Below, piece after piece: positions 32,983-47,900 of a DNA stretch of 64,000 bases; the stretch's first letter is position 1; every line of letters starts with the position of its first letter. Below the pieces are notes generated by a model, which did no database searches, was not told where the DNA came from, and was given only the letters and a program-made list of their open reading frames with translations. The stretch is taken from positions 558,001 through 622,000 of the forward strand of contig NC_061066.1 in NCBI RefSeq assembly GCF_021917145.1, read 5' to 3'. The position numbers were made by a program, and so were the translations under genes. The stretch is from Hypomesus transpacificus. Its lineage: Eukaryota > Chordata > Actinopteri > Osmeriformes > Osmeridae.

Positions 32983-35900
32983 TGTGTGGTGAAAAGGAAA
33001 AAGTGAGAGAGAAAGGGTCAAATAGAGAGACAAAGAGAGAAAGAGAGAAAGAGACAGCATGCCAGGACCAGCAGAGAAAGTCAAGAGCCAATGAGGAAAG
33101 TAGAAACGGACAGTGTGAAACAGAGGACAGCATACAGAAGAGTAAGAATCTGAAGAGAACAGCAAAAGGAGGGAAAAAGTCAGCGTTGGTACAAAGCAGG
33201 TGCAGAACACATAACTTTCAGTCTGTGAGTGAGTCTGTATATGCTTAGACTTGCAAAGCAAGGAGCAAAAGTGCTCATTCACCATGTGTGGCAAATAATA
33301 TGAAATCTCAGTTATAATATGAATGTAAGATATAACATTCCGATACAAGTTGCAGCCCTTCATCCACAGCTGTATTATACAAGACCAAGCAAATATAGGG
33401 ATATTCTTGAGAAATTCGCAAAATCTGCCTATTGTTTTTATTATGTCATACGTGATGTGAGGTTGAGTGTACAGTTGCTGGTTTAGACAGTGAGTCAAGT
33501 CCAGATAATTTGTACTTATACAAAGGTTACTCACCTTTTGTGTGGCACGTTATATGATAAATAATATTCAACAAGTCACACAAGCACACAAACAATGTTC
33601 TGAAATGTTAGTTGTATGGATAATAACACCACACATGACAACTACAAAAACAAAAAAAAATCACACACATCCCATTTGGATTAATACATGCCACGCATTC
33701 CTTTCCTGGTTCCTGTTCTCTCAGACTGGTGGTTGCTGACTAAAATAGTCTACATATTGAGTCACTGCTAAGAAAAGCTGGGTTAATGGTCTTTGAAAAA
33801 TGCAAAATGAATGACATAAGCTTCATATGCCAAAAACATATGAAAGCTTACCTTAGATGGGAACATACAATCACTATTCCTGAAGGGGGACTGAGGGAGA
33901 GAAGAGAAAACGGGTTAACCAACTGTTTACATGAAGGAGTTATATTCCAGGGGATACTGTTAAGTTACTGTTGACTCTTTTACATGAGGAGTTAAACATG
34001 TATCTTGGGAAACATCCCGCCTGTGGAGGTGAAAAATATTTTTTTATGGAGTTACAACTTAATTTGGTCAAGGGAAACATTGATCTGATGTTATGTGGAC
34101 TGTGCCACAACACAAGGACTGCTTGTCAGACGTGTTCAAATATGTGCTTTCAGGTAGGTGATGAGAAGGGCAAATATGAAATGAAGAGTATTGCTATTAC
34201 ATGTCTTGATAATGATATTTCCAATGATGATGGATAAATACTTGAAATAATGTAATTATGAAGATAAATAATATATTTTGAGACTAATTGAACTCAAATC
34301 CTGATTGAGATCCACAGCAAGGCTGATACTTACATGTCCAGCAGCTATTGGCGTCCTCATGGTTGTGTACTGAAACACTTGAGTCAGGCACTAGGCTAGG
34401 TGAGTCAGTAGGTTTACATAAACACACAGGGGGTGTATACCAGGGACAGAGTTTACCTCGTAGCCCAGACTGACCTTTGACCTCCAGCTTGCACTCCACC
34501 TGGGCATCCCCCAGGTCATTAATAGCCTTGCAGGAGTACGTCCCTCCGTCGTAGGGGTTAGGTTTGCGAATCTCCAATGAACAGACTCCTTGGTTGCTAA
34601 ACATGCGGTAGCGTGGGTCATCGATGATGGCAATCTTATTCTTCATCCAAATAACTTTGGGCTGATGCCAAAAAAATACAAGTGAGCAGGAAGAAACAAA
34701 GAAGCTCAATATAATTATGAGGTTATTAAGAAGCTCTGTCAGTTTACACATTAATCTACAAGTTAATGTCAATGTTACGATAAGGAACCTGAACTAAAGC
34801 TGTCCTCAGTGGACAGTATATCCCTCAACATAGGACATCTGGGCTGCTGACTGAGAGTAGAACCTGACCCACAGGACAGAGAATAGTAGGCAGGTGTAAA
34901 GCCTGGTCAGGCCTTCTGAAAGGCTGCAGGTGTAAAGCTATTACATCTCATTGGGAGGTCTGGGTTGTTCAGGGTGCATCAAGAGGCATATGCCTCAGGT
35001 GAACTTCTCTCTAAGCACAGCCTTCATCATCCAAATGTATAAAACTTTAGAATTTTTGAATCTGTGAATGCCTGTTTGAAAGGTGACAGGCATTACCTGA
35101 GGTAATCATAAAATGACACTGGGCCATTGTAGGTGTAACTCCCCCCAACCTACCCTCGGATTGGCCCGAACGCTGCAGTTGAGCGTGGCGTTATAGCCAG
35201 CGATGGCGAACGTGTTGATCAGAGGCTGTGTGAACTTCGGGGGCTCTTTGAAGTCGTGGTCTATATACTCTGGGTTTTTGAGGTTCATGCCTGTGAAAGG
35301 AAGGGTAGAGGAATGGGGTTGTACATGATACGGGCATAGAGCTGTATCATGGGGGAATTTCCCTTGTGATGAAGAAGAAACAATGTTGTTTTTTATTTTT
35401 TGTCAGGCAAGTATTCATTTTTCTTTGACAGAAATGTAAAGGCGGTGACAGTGAGGCTTCTACAATATCTCTTTGAATGGGTAAATATTGTAAATGACTT
35501 GATGTCTATACTGCAACTTCAATATTATTGATACATCCTCTACTGATCACACTCATTGCTGTTCTTCTACATCCTCCTCAGCGGAGCTCAGACATACCTT
35601 CCTTGACGATGAGGGCGCTGTCCTTGGTCTGAGTGGCACACTCGCTCAGGCCACACATGTTCTCCGAGTAGATCCTGAAGTAGTACTCGTTCCCTACCAC
35701 CAGCTCTGAGATGGTGATGCAGGTGCGGTGGTAGTGCTCAACACACGTATACCATTCCTGTCAAAGAGATCATGCTCACAGAGTCAAAACAAATGCAGTC
35801 ACGGGCTGCACACTATTGATTATGTTTTCTAAATCTCATACCATGGTTTTCTTGTCTGCCTTCTGGATGGTGTAGCCTGTTATGGGGGCATTGCCGTTGT

Positions 35901-38900
35901 CCTTGGGAGGGGTCCAGTCCAGAGCCACATTCTCCCCCCATACCTCCTCTATCTTCACGTACTGTGGAGGGCCTGGCAGGTCTGAACAGAAACCAGAAAG
36001 TCATCAGTACCTCTTCAAGAACCAGGAGTGTGTAGAACGTACACGCTAACAGTGCTACGATCTGATGTGGAAAGGAAACCTTGGGCTCACCAACAATCTG
36101 GATGTCAATAATGGCTGTGTCCTCATGGTTCTCCACCTTCACATTCATCTCATACTTCCCGGAGTGGTTGCGATCCGCTTTGCGGATGAAGATAATGCTG
36201 TCACATTCTGTGTTGCGGATGCTGACGTGGGTTGGGTCGATGGCATTTCCCTCTTTCAGCCAGCTCACCTTTGGCCTGGGCTTCCCCTATGGATAAGACA
36301 GAGGAGGATGACCTCAACTGGTAACCATGGACACGGCTGTGAGGATGTGAATGTTTATGCCATGGCTGCTTTACCATAAATGGAACCACCAGATTTACAG
36401 CTTCTCCAACTCTACGAATGTATGTCTGCTTCAGGTGTCGGGGGATGCGAATCTTTGGTGGTTCTGGAAAAGACAGGTCAGATTGGCACAGGAACGGGAT
36501 CAAAAATGTCAATGTGTGCCTTCTAATACAAGCCCTAGACTCACCTATGACCTCTTTGACCAGGATAGAATGCTGGAGGGTCCGAGGTGTGCTGGCACCA
36601 GCCGCATTGATGGCCCTAACTCTGACTAGGATCTTGGACTCTGGAGGCAGACCAGTGATCGTGTACTTGGTCTTCTCTGTCAGCCCCTTGTTGGCTCCAA
36701 TCCAGTCATCGGCTATGGAGAAAAACACCTTGAGGTCCCTACAAATATTCATAGTCATAGAGAGTATAAATATCAGGTGAGTCAAAGAATTCCAAACAGG
36801 GTGTCATCTCACTTCCTTCTACGCAGTACTCCACCAGGTAGCCATCCAGGCCGGCAGCACCGATCGTCTCTGGGGGACGCCACTTCATGGTCACCGTGGT
36901 GTCTGTGACATCATCGACCACCAGCATGGTTGGCTCACTAGTCACAGCTGAAGAGGTTGAAATTTACAAACTTTTAAATCAAATTATAACGGGAAAAAAC
37001 ATGAGTCATACGAAAATCTTCATAGCCTCGATGTAATACAGGTATAGCCATGGGCACATGAGGACAGAAACCCTTGAGTTTGCATGCCATTAATCTGCTA
37101 TTCAGATACATTAGGGGCTGCACCCAACTTCTATTCTTACTTTCAGAAACATATTTAACTCCACTGAACTCCGTGGGAACTTGATCTCCTAAACCTATAA
37201 TCCGGAGGTGATTTGGCAGCCATTATTAAGACATATTTAACATCTTCCAAAGTGCCGGCCTGTGTGTTGGAGGTCATCGCCAGAATGCTTTGAATAGTGC
37301 AGCATCAAGAAAGACAGGTGCTGAAGGCTAACCAAGGGCACATCACAGATGCAAAAGTATTATAGCCCGAGTAGCTGAAATTCTTTCCCCATTATCATCA
37401 TACAGTCAAAGGATAAACTGGAATACAGTCTTACGTAATAGTCTTATGTCATGTCTAATGTCCAGCAGTGGGATACTTTGAGTTCAGAGGCTACTAGTTT
37501 TACAATGCTGTGTGTACTTTCTGGACAGGGGATAAGGCATTAAGGGACACTTACCCAGGGGAACAAACGCTTTAGATGGCTCGCTTGGTTTGGAAACGCC
37601 AATGGCATTGACGGCAAAGACCCGCACCTCATATGGCACGCCCTCAATCATCTTCTTAGGCTCAAATGTAGCCTCTTTGTTCAGATCAAAGTTCAACCTC
37701 ATCCACCTGGAACTCTGTTTCTTCTTTCTCTCAATGAAATAGCCTTCAGTTGGGTAAGAACAGAATGTTTTCTTTACATTCTCATGTTGTGGAATCAATC
37801 TTAATATTTATGTGTTGACACAACCTAAACAGACTCACCCAATATTGGCGAGCCCCCGTCATAGTGGGGTGGGTCCCATGTCATTGAGCACCAGTCTCCT
37901 CCCACGGCTGGGACCAGAGGAGCCTCAGGAGGGTCTGGGATATCTAACAAGTTACACCAGTCTGAGTTATCGAGAAGTTATTTGTTGCCACGGTGATCTT
38001 TGACTCTGATGCCACTTCTATATTTCTTACCAACGACCTTGACTCGGACACTCCCTGTGTCTTCCCCAGCCTCGTTCTGCAGGACTATCTTGTAGTTTCC
38101 CGTGTCTTCCCTCTCTGTGACTTCGATGGTGAAGCAGGTTTGATCAGCGAAGGTCTCAGCTCGAACACGGTTACCCGAATCTAGGATTACCTGTGATAGC
38201 AAGCAGATGAGGGTGTGGCGGTGCATGTAGTGATCTCATGACGCACATAGATACGGTTCCAAATGAAATGCATCTTCTAGAACCAATGTCAGTCTCCATC
38301 CCAGCCCCTCTACCTACCCTCTCTCCCTTCATCCACACCACTCTAGGTGCTGGTTCTCCACTGATGGGGATCTCCAGGCGGAGTTTGGTTCCTGCCACGA
38401 TGACCACTGTGTTGTCAGGCACATTCAGGCTGTCTAGGTGCACCTTAGGGGGGTCTGTGGAAAATTAAATGACCACCAAATTAGAAAAAAAAAGAAAGAA
38501 GATAATAACTAATATTTTATTATCTTCATGTTTAACATGTTTTCATATGAGATTGAATACTGTACCGATGATATGAACTTTGGCACAGAGACTCTGTGTG
38601 TACCCTTCAGGCACAAACGTATAGTCCCCTGAATCATGGATTGAACTGCTTTCGATTTCAAGTCTGTGGTTCCTGTTAAACATAGAGATAAAATTTTAAC
38701 GCAGCGGGCCGTCTCGTGATAGCACAGCAAGACAAATCCCTGGGATGTGTTAACAGAGCAGCTGACAGCAGTGGGAACGTATTGATAGAGTTGGATAGTC
38801 TTCAGATCAAGTCAGAGTGTACAGAGAAGACTTACTTACATTTACATTTACATGTATTCATTTAGCAGACGCTTTTATCCAAAGCGACTTCCAAGAGAGA

Positions 38901-41900
38901 GCTTTACAAAGTGCATCGGTCACTGATAATAGCAACAAGATAGCCCCAAAAACATTGCGAGCAGCCAAAACATGAAGCACATATTGTGAACAACCAAAAT
39001 AAGTGCCAAAGGGAAGAACCATACGAGCATGTAGTTAAACAAGTTACAATTAAACAACATGAACCGCTATAAGTGCAAGTGTACCTGTAGAAAAACAAGC
39101 AACAATAAAAACAATATATCACAGCGAGTACAAAAATGTAAATCAGTTACCACTAACCACAAGAGCAAGAGTCATTGGGATCCTTGAGGAAACTAACATT
39201 GGGTCAAGCAAACCATTCCTACTTGGCTCTGTGCAGGATGTTGATGCGGTCGTTGGGTTGGATGAGCTGTCCGTTCCTGTACCAGCGTCCGGGGACGTTC
39301 CCAGGGTTGATCTCACAGTGCAGCTTCAGGGGCTGACCGAGCATGACCGTCACATTCTGGAGGTCCTGCAGAATCTTCAGCGGCTTCACTGACACAGCCA
39401 AGAACAGGGAGGTGAGAGAAGGGACGGATAAGGAGAACATTTTGAACATTCAGAGGATATGATTTAGACATAGACGACTTGAATCCTAATAATCAGTCGT
39501 TCATAGAATGCCATTGAGGAAGAGGATTGGTGAGATGTAAGCTCAACACCTACAGTCGACCTGTACACGGGCCTCAGTGGTGCCTCCGGTGGCCATGAGG
39601 GAGTAGGTCCCTGTGTCGTCCTTGGAAGCGTCGTCGATGATTAGCCAGTGTTTGGTCCCCTCTGACTTGACACGATAGCGTGAGCGTACCCCTGTAGGGA
39701 CCTCCACGCCATTCTTCATCCTGAGAAAAAATACCCACAAAGCCTCAGAGACACATTTGCCAGCTCACGTCTTCACTTAAGTGACTTAATACGAACAGAA
39801 GAAGAACAGCAACAAGTATGTCACTCATTAAGAAATATATGTTTTCATTCTTACCATTTGACTTGAGCTCCTTCTTCAGACACCTCACACTCCAACTCAA
39901 TCCTTTCATTCACAGTGGTTTTTACGGCCTCAATGTCTTTGACAATCTTCACCGGTAGCTCTTTGGATGGAAGGATCAACGTGTTAGATAAAGAAGATCA
40001 AGTAAAATGAAACATGATATTGTCAAGAAAATCCTGTCATCGCTGGGGAAGAACATGATCTCAAGAGAGATTGTGTTTGATTGAGTTTAGTACCTTTAAC
40101 AAACAGCTCAGTAGTGCACTTCTCATCTCCAGCGGATACGGAATATGCAGCATCATCGTTTAGGACGCAATTGTTGATGATCATGATTCGCTGTGTGCCC
40201 TTGTGCTCAAAGATATACCTATACAGCAAGTCAATTAGTCAAAACACAGAGTACACACAGGTACATGCAGGAAACAAGTGTTGGATGTTTGAGTTGAGGG
40301 TGACTATAGAATGAGTAGTGAATGCAGTATATACGGAACGCCTATCTGCAAATAAGGGAATATACAATAGATTATCTTGCGACTGTGTCATTTATGGATG
40401 ACTTTGTCACTGCTTTCTTGTGTCTTCTTAACAGAGAAATTTCAAGTAATTTTTTTTATAATTGTAATTATGGAATTGCAGACAAACAAAAATAGAAGAA
40501 CCAACAAAATGTCATCATGCAGCATTTAGGGTTGTCACTGCACACAGATGGACGACTAGAAAGAGGGGAGGGGCCACACTTCATAGTTTTGTTATGCAAT
40601 CAGACGAGTGAACTTACTTCCTTTGACTTAAGTTCATCAGTGGAGCCAGAAAGGGGCCGGAGCACAGTGTGGAGGAAGTAGTTATGGCAGACAGGAAGGA
40701 GTGCCATGGCATGGCATGACAGAACAGACAGACAGACAGACAGGGCAGAGGGACAGATAGACATCATGCCTGGAGGGGACTGCGATCACCAATAGTGTCA
40801 CAGCAGTAAGAAGACAAACGAGAAAGAGAGCATATGGAACAGAGAATCCTGGGAATATTCCACTGGAGACCAATGACCAGAAAACTGCAATAGCCTCCCA
40901 GATGGCTTTAACCTGGCCTGGATCTGAACCTTCACAACATAGGGTGTAGCAAAAGTTTGCCATGACTACAGTAGGTTAATATGTAGGATTTGAGATGATG
41001 CATAAGGTGTTGCATTACCTTTCCAAATGTGATCTGAGCTTAGCATCTGGTCTACTTAATATAAACAGTAACCAAGTAGAGGTGAATAAAACATTTAAAA
41101 CAGTAAAGCTACTAAATAATACGGTTTTCATCCATCTATAAAGTTACCAAGCCAGACAGAGTTAAAGACCTGTGAAGGAGGTACCACAATTTTCCTGTAC
41201 AGAGAAGGACCTGTAGTTAATAGTAAAGGACTGTTTTTTAAAACATCGAACACAGGAATATCAATCACATAACGTTCAGGATCTACAGAGCCCTGGAAAC
41301 ATCTAACGTTCTTGCGATGCAGGGGTGACAACTCTTGAAGTGAAGTTAGAATTGAGAGAACGTTATTTGTTCACAGTATGTCGGCTGGCAATGGCTCACA
41401 GTGCAGTGGATGGTACTGGTTGTATATGGATGGACCAGGTTACAAAGAGAGCTCTGTGGGAGAGTGGAGATGTTTAGGTGAATGTAGGCCACAGTAGGCT
41501 GGAAATTAGAGTAAATGTGCTTGGTGTGCATGCTACATTTTCTGTGTTGAAATACAAGTTCATGTATGTATTTGTGTGCATGCCATGAATGGAGTAGGCA
41601 AGTCTGTTTCCCTTTCAATAGTGTTCCTTATATTAAACCTAGTAAATTTCCATAACATCAAACTAACATGTGAACCATTGCTTTTAAGCCCTGAGAGATG
41701 ACAAATAACAAAATCACAAAGGATCAACAGACCAGCAGACAGGATCAGACCACGAATGAAACACATTTTTTGAGAGATGCTCAAAAACGTTTTTCATTTG
41801 TGAGAAGACGATGGGAGACCATCTAAAAAGATAGATAGAAGAAAACATGACATACTTGGGAGTGGGTCGAATCTCCTGTCCATTCTTGTACCATTTCAGC

Positions 41901-44900
41901 TCCACTGTGGGGTCTGCCAGTTCCACAACAAAGCGGATCTTCCCTCCCTTGTCCACCTGGTATGCTGGATCCAGCTTCTTAGCAAAAGCTTCAGATAAAC
42001 AAAGGTTGCTGTTGAATTTTCTAGAAGTGTACTTAGACCCATTGTCCAACCTGCGAGAAGAATAACTCTCCAACCTGAATTATAGGGGAGTGTCAGTAAG
42101 CTAAATCCTCTTCTCTAAAATTATGGATTAACTATAAATAATATACATACTGTATCATATTAAATCACAAACATGTATATACATAATCAAAACAGTGCAA
42201 CACTATTCCAACATACCACTGTTCCAAAATCCCATCTGAATTTGAGAACTGAAGCTTTGTTAAATGCTACAGTCAGTACCTTCGCTCTTCTTCTCCTCCT
42301 TCTTGGTCTTCTTCAGCCTCTTGAGCAGGCCCCTCAGGTCTGTGATGCCGTAGTTGAACGCTATCTTCTCGTATTCATCCGGCCGGGCCGACTTTAGGAT
42401 CTCCCACACGTCCACATCAGGAGCCTCCTCCTGCTTGGGCTCTCTATTGGGACCGGACACCAGGGCAGGGTGTGAATCCCGGGGCGCCAGCTGGACGTTT
42501 GCAACATGTCCTGAGGAACTGCTAGTTGAAGTGCTCACGTGTTGAACAAAAGTAATGCTACATTGAATTCTCCGTGGACACTTGGTGGAGCTGAATCTTC
42601 TGATGTGGCTTACATGGATTGTTCTCAACCTGTTTGAACTATGATATTTTCTACAGTAGTAAACATATTTCTTTGTGTGTAAAACAGGCTATACAAATAA
42701 ATGTTGATTTGATTTGATTTATTCAGCTAAACCTTATCTTGATTCTTTTGATCTTTTATGGTGATGCGTGATTATCTCTTCTCTGTAATCTCTGTATCTG
42801 TAATCTAATCTTTCTTTCTAGTCTATACATATAAAGTTCTTCTCCCTAATCAGTTCCTCAGGACATGTCACACAAAGGGATGGGCATGGTCTGCTGTCTT
42901 ACCTGTGCTGTCACATAAGCCCTGGGAGAGTTATTACAGGGGCGGGAAGGCAGAACAGCATGTCCTACAGGGGGACTATGGTGGTAATACTGGGAGTTTC
43001 ATCTGTGGTTCAATACTATAAGTGAAGTGAAGAGAGGGGGGGGGGGGTTGGGGGTGTGGGACTTCAGGGAAGGGTTTTGACCCAGTTTGGGTTCTTTTAG
43101 TTTGGTCATTGTTATTTGGCTTCAGGGTGAGCTTTTGGGAAATTAAACAGAAAAAATGTTTGATTTTATTGGTGTTGTAGAAACAAATTCAAACAACATT
43201 ACATAGTGTGTGATGTGAAATGCAATTGTTCTTATGATTCATTGGGGCATAATTTACTGTCAGCGCAATCAAGTGTTTTTAGGATTTGGGAAAGTAATAT
43301 ATTTGTGCAGCATGCAGGAATGAAGGAGACCTTAGACAGAGGTGTACAGGTGAAGAAACATGTATAATTCCTATGACTATTTATGCTAGCCCATCCCTTT
43401 GTATCTATCTGTGTTCAGATGATCACTTCAGAAAGGTACTGACACTGTTAAAGATGGAGGCGTCCATAGCGGTTGTTAGATCTATGAGATCCAGGTTAAT
43501 AAGCATGTTGTCCTGGGCGTGAGTACATTTATTAATTAGCTAAATAAAGAACAGTCAATCAGCCCTTTCTTTCTTAGACATTTTCCCAAATGTCTGAAAG
43601 GTTTAAGGCAAATAGCATGACATATTATTTCATTCTTTCTATGTAGGCTATATATCTTCTGTTTATTTTCAGGCAATTATCAACAAAGTCTGAAATAAAC
43701 AATCTTAGAATGTGCCTTGTATTTCTGAGTTGAAATAAAATGACAATGTAGCGATAACACTATTTCACAGCTTCATTCATAAACGGCCCGCTAGCAGATC
43801 AGAAATGATCCAAAATGGAGATTTGTGCCTCATAAGGACAGTATTCAACTTGGAAGAGTGATCACCCTAACAATGGATACTGTATGAAGCAAAGTCCATT
43901 TTCACCAATGCTGATTATTAGTGGAGCATTTGAGAATGCAGCCTTTAAATGAAGTGTTACCGTACTCTGGGCCAACACTCTTGCTTGTCTAGTTCCTAGA
44001 GCTACATTCCATGCCAGGGACTCTGCAGGATTATAGTACTTACCCCAAAGTAAGGTCTAATCGTTTTATTACCTATGGTATTCTCTCTACTAACCTGTTC
44101 ATTCTGAATGTGTAGGAAAGAAGAAGAGACAAGCCCATAATAAATGTGTAATTTTACCTTAGTGAACAATGTCACTGAATAAGTTGAATGTACTTATAGC
44201 AGTGTATTGAATACATGATTTTGCTCAACCAAGATTCATCTTTCTTGAAAAATCGAATTAAAACTCCAAAATACAGGTAACTCTCAGGAAGCAGAAAATA
44301 ACTTTGTATTGAGTGTAAAAACTACTGTCATATCTAGCTATACTACAGAAACCATTTTGTGTATTAAGTAATAACTATGTTGTGCATGGTACAGGCATCG
44401 TCACCTTTGCACTCAACATTCAACTATGCATGGTATTATATTCTATTTTCCACAAATATGTAGCAATACCCATAAATACCATGTCATAAAATTACAAATT
44501 TGGAAGAGAAAAAGATTCAATAGCCGTTGTTGGGGAAACATAAGAAATATACAAGACTGAAAAAGAGAAAGAAAACTGGAAGCAAAATCCCAAATAAGGG
44601 GTACAAAAACAAAGAAAAAAGACTCCAGCCACTTTGGAGTGGAAAGTGTTTCTCACCTATGTTTAAGAAGACCACTAAAGTCAAGTTCCCCTGCATCCTC
44701 TTGTCCTTCACTGCTGTTGTTAACAAGAAGAGATTAATAGAGACTGAATTAGATAAACAGTCACGAGCTTTAGATAAACAATGTTAAAAGAACAACGCAA
44801 AGCAATGGCACTGACTTCAATCGATGCATTAGGTCCGAACTAACGCATGATTGGGGCTCACACAAAACCTTTCACTCCGATTTGCAATTAAAGATTCTGA

Positions 44901-47900
44901 GCAAACAGGTTTGTATAAGGAGCTTTGAGGGCTATATCCCAGACGACATTATGAAAACATTGCCACAATGTTTCTGCTATGTTGAAGCAACATCGCTGAG
45001 CAGTTACATTGTGAAAATGCTATGGCGCTGGGATGTTTTGCGTTGCTTTCTGACACATTGTTGGGAGGGAGGTTCCAAATGCAAGCGTTGGCCTTCAAGG
45101 AGATAAACACATAGAGGTGTTTGGTTGATTTGCAATTACCTTTGGTAAAGGTTAATGACATTTTGCAACCATATTCGCACACTGGTTTGTCAGATTTGTG
45201 TCATGGCTGAAACATGTCTCCCTCACTTAGCAATTTTATGTTCCCAATTATTTCGATTTACATAAGTATATTACAGAAGTCTATTAGTAAACTAAGACTA
45301 CTACACCTACAAAAAAGATTGAAAGATTAAAAAGATTGTTTGGTAATTACTTAAATGTACATACAGTAATTTATTCATTATGTTGCACATAGTGTATCTT
45401 GAATACTAGTTTGTCCTGCTAATAAGTTAAATCTTTCTGACTTTATATATTTAAGTCAACTATGTTGTAATATTGTGGCCCTCATCTTGCTTATTACCTT
45501 CTTTTGAAAGCTGATCGAATATCAACATTCTGTGACCCCTGTTCAACTTCTGAAAGAAAAATAAACATACATATGGCATTCGTGTATCATCTTTGTGATT
45601 TATGTGTATTAAATGAATACATTATATTGTCACAGCTGTACTGTAACTGTAAATAAGCCAACAACAACAACAACAGCACAACTAACCTTTAACTTCCAGG
45701 TCGAAGGCACAGCTGTCAAACTTGTCTTTGTAGGTGACCTCACACCTGTAATTCCCTGCATAGTTATCTTTGGCTTTGATGATATGCATCTCAAAAGTAT
45801 GTATCTGCAGGGTGATGAAAAAATAATTACATTAGGAGCAAACTGAGGGGTGAGGGGATAAACGGCATCAGACTACGTACCTTGGTGAATCGGTCAAAGG
45901 TTTCCTTTAGTTGTAAGTGCTTCCCAGTCTTGCTAGCGAGGTCCATCCATTTCCCTTTAAACCACTTGATGGTGGGTTTACGAAGCAGATCTTTAGCCTC
46001 CACCTTAGCAACAAAGGTGATGTCCCCACCTTGTTCACATGTGAAGCACAGCACAATGAACCATCGAGTCAGATGGCGTCTCAAACAGATCACTTACACA
46101 CACTTTTCACTCATCTACCAGCTTGTTAATGGCAAAGAATCTTCTGAAATGGAATGCATGTATGCATAGTCACTCACCCACTGTTATGGAGCCTCCCTGA
46201 GGTTTCTCTATGAGGAGGGTGGACAATGGCGGAGTGTCTATGGGCTTGTCCAGGTCCTCTGGAAGTTGTCCCTCTCCCAGGGACCACACTGGTCGGACAG
46301 GGGATACAGATAAATCATCACACAGACACCACCCTATTCACTGTGTGACTTGTATCTTCCAGACAGGATAGATAGTCAGAAACAAGCTCACACGCAACAA
46401 TCCTTCACAATACAGTTTAAAGCTGCGATTTAAGCATTTTGCAACATGTAAAGCATAGAACATGGAACACAGAACCGAGCTCCACCTAACGAGGAACGTA
46501 TTCTTGAAAGGACAAACTGCAAGGAAATAATTTGATTTCTCCTTGGAAACAGGGAAGGGATGCTGACATCTTGACTCTCTAAGCTGTCATCTTAAAAAGC
46601 TGACAGCTGTTCACGTGCAAGTTCTCTGCATTCTCCACATCTCAATGAGTTGAAGAATTCCAGATCCAACATGTTCCTTGAGGCCAAACCAAAGACAACC
46701 CCATGTCATCAACTCTGACTAATCCTCAACTACAATTAAAACGTTCAAACTAATGCCAAATTGCAGTAACATTTTCAATTTCCCTATTGGTGTATGAAAA
46801 AGATGAGAATTTCCAAAAGCCCCATAGCTTCCTACAAGCTGTAGAGGAAATATGGCGTTTGAACTATGACATTTTAGGAAACCAATCTTTTTCATAAAGC
46901 ACCACTGTACATAGTATTTAGCCAAATGAACTTGAACACTCAACGACAACTGTGACAGTTTACATTTGGCCCGCTATGTGAGGAAAATTAAGCACCAGTT
47001 ACTTGAATGGACTGTTTGTAGCTCTTGCTTTCTTTGGGCAATACATTTGTTTACACAGCATTACCTGAGTCTTTTCTCCCCATGGCTGATAAAGGGACGC
47101 TATCATCTAAACAAAGACAGAGATAAGTTTACAGCATATTATAAGGAATAGTACTGTAAAGTCCATAGAAGCAAGCAAGCACACACCAAACAAACATACA
47201 ATACACGATCAGCAAGCAATAACAAACAATTTAAAGCAAGCTGGGCCTGACGAATAAAAAAAGGAATCCACATAAAAAACTAACAGGTGACAGATTCCAA
47301 AAAAAGGGCATAACAAGCCTGGAAATCTTCCTGTGGATTTAATATTTCTCAAAACAGAACATATTTAAGGTCAATGTCTATTATATGATTCAATGTAAAA
47401 TGCATGGAGAGACATCAATTAACCTCTATTGTAGTTAACCAGATTCAGGGGCTGCATAGGACTTAAATAATATATATCCTATTATATTTTTGTAATAATC
47501 AGTTAAGAATGTGTAAGTATTCAACACCATTATGCAGGTTTTTCAGATGTATGTGTATGAGACAAAGGAATCTGCATGAGTGTTTCTCATATTTAAATGT
47601 GTAAGTGATTCATATGAGGATGTATAAGTGTTCACATGAGCATGCATAGGTTTACAGAGTATATGTTTGCAAGAGCCATTCCGATGTATGACAACAAATC
47701 TTATTTAGGTCCTAAACAGCCCCTATTAAAAAAATGTTAATGCTCCAAATTTACCATTAATAATCTCCCCTCAGTCGGGGAAACATAAGTTATTTTAAAA
47801 CACACAAAAAACTTCTAGAAATAAACATGTCTCCGAACATGTTTCCTACACCCAGGCAGTTGAACATTCTGGTCTATGAAGACTTGATAAGACCTACAAT

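Noticed and set aside
32896-33534. 212-codon open frame on the minus strand
   Set aside because: It is mostly Ser/Leu and His/Thr runs from GA and GT repeats in the last mybpc1 intron, with no family resemblance.
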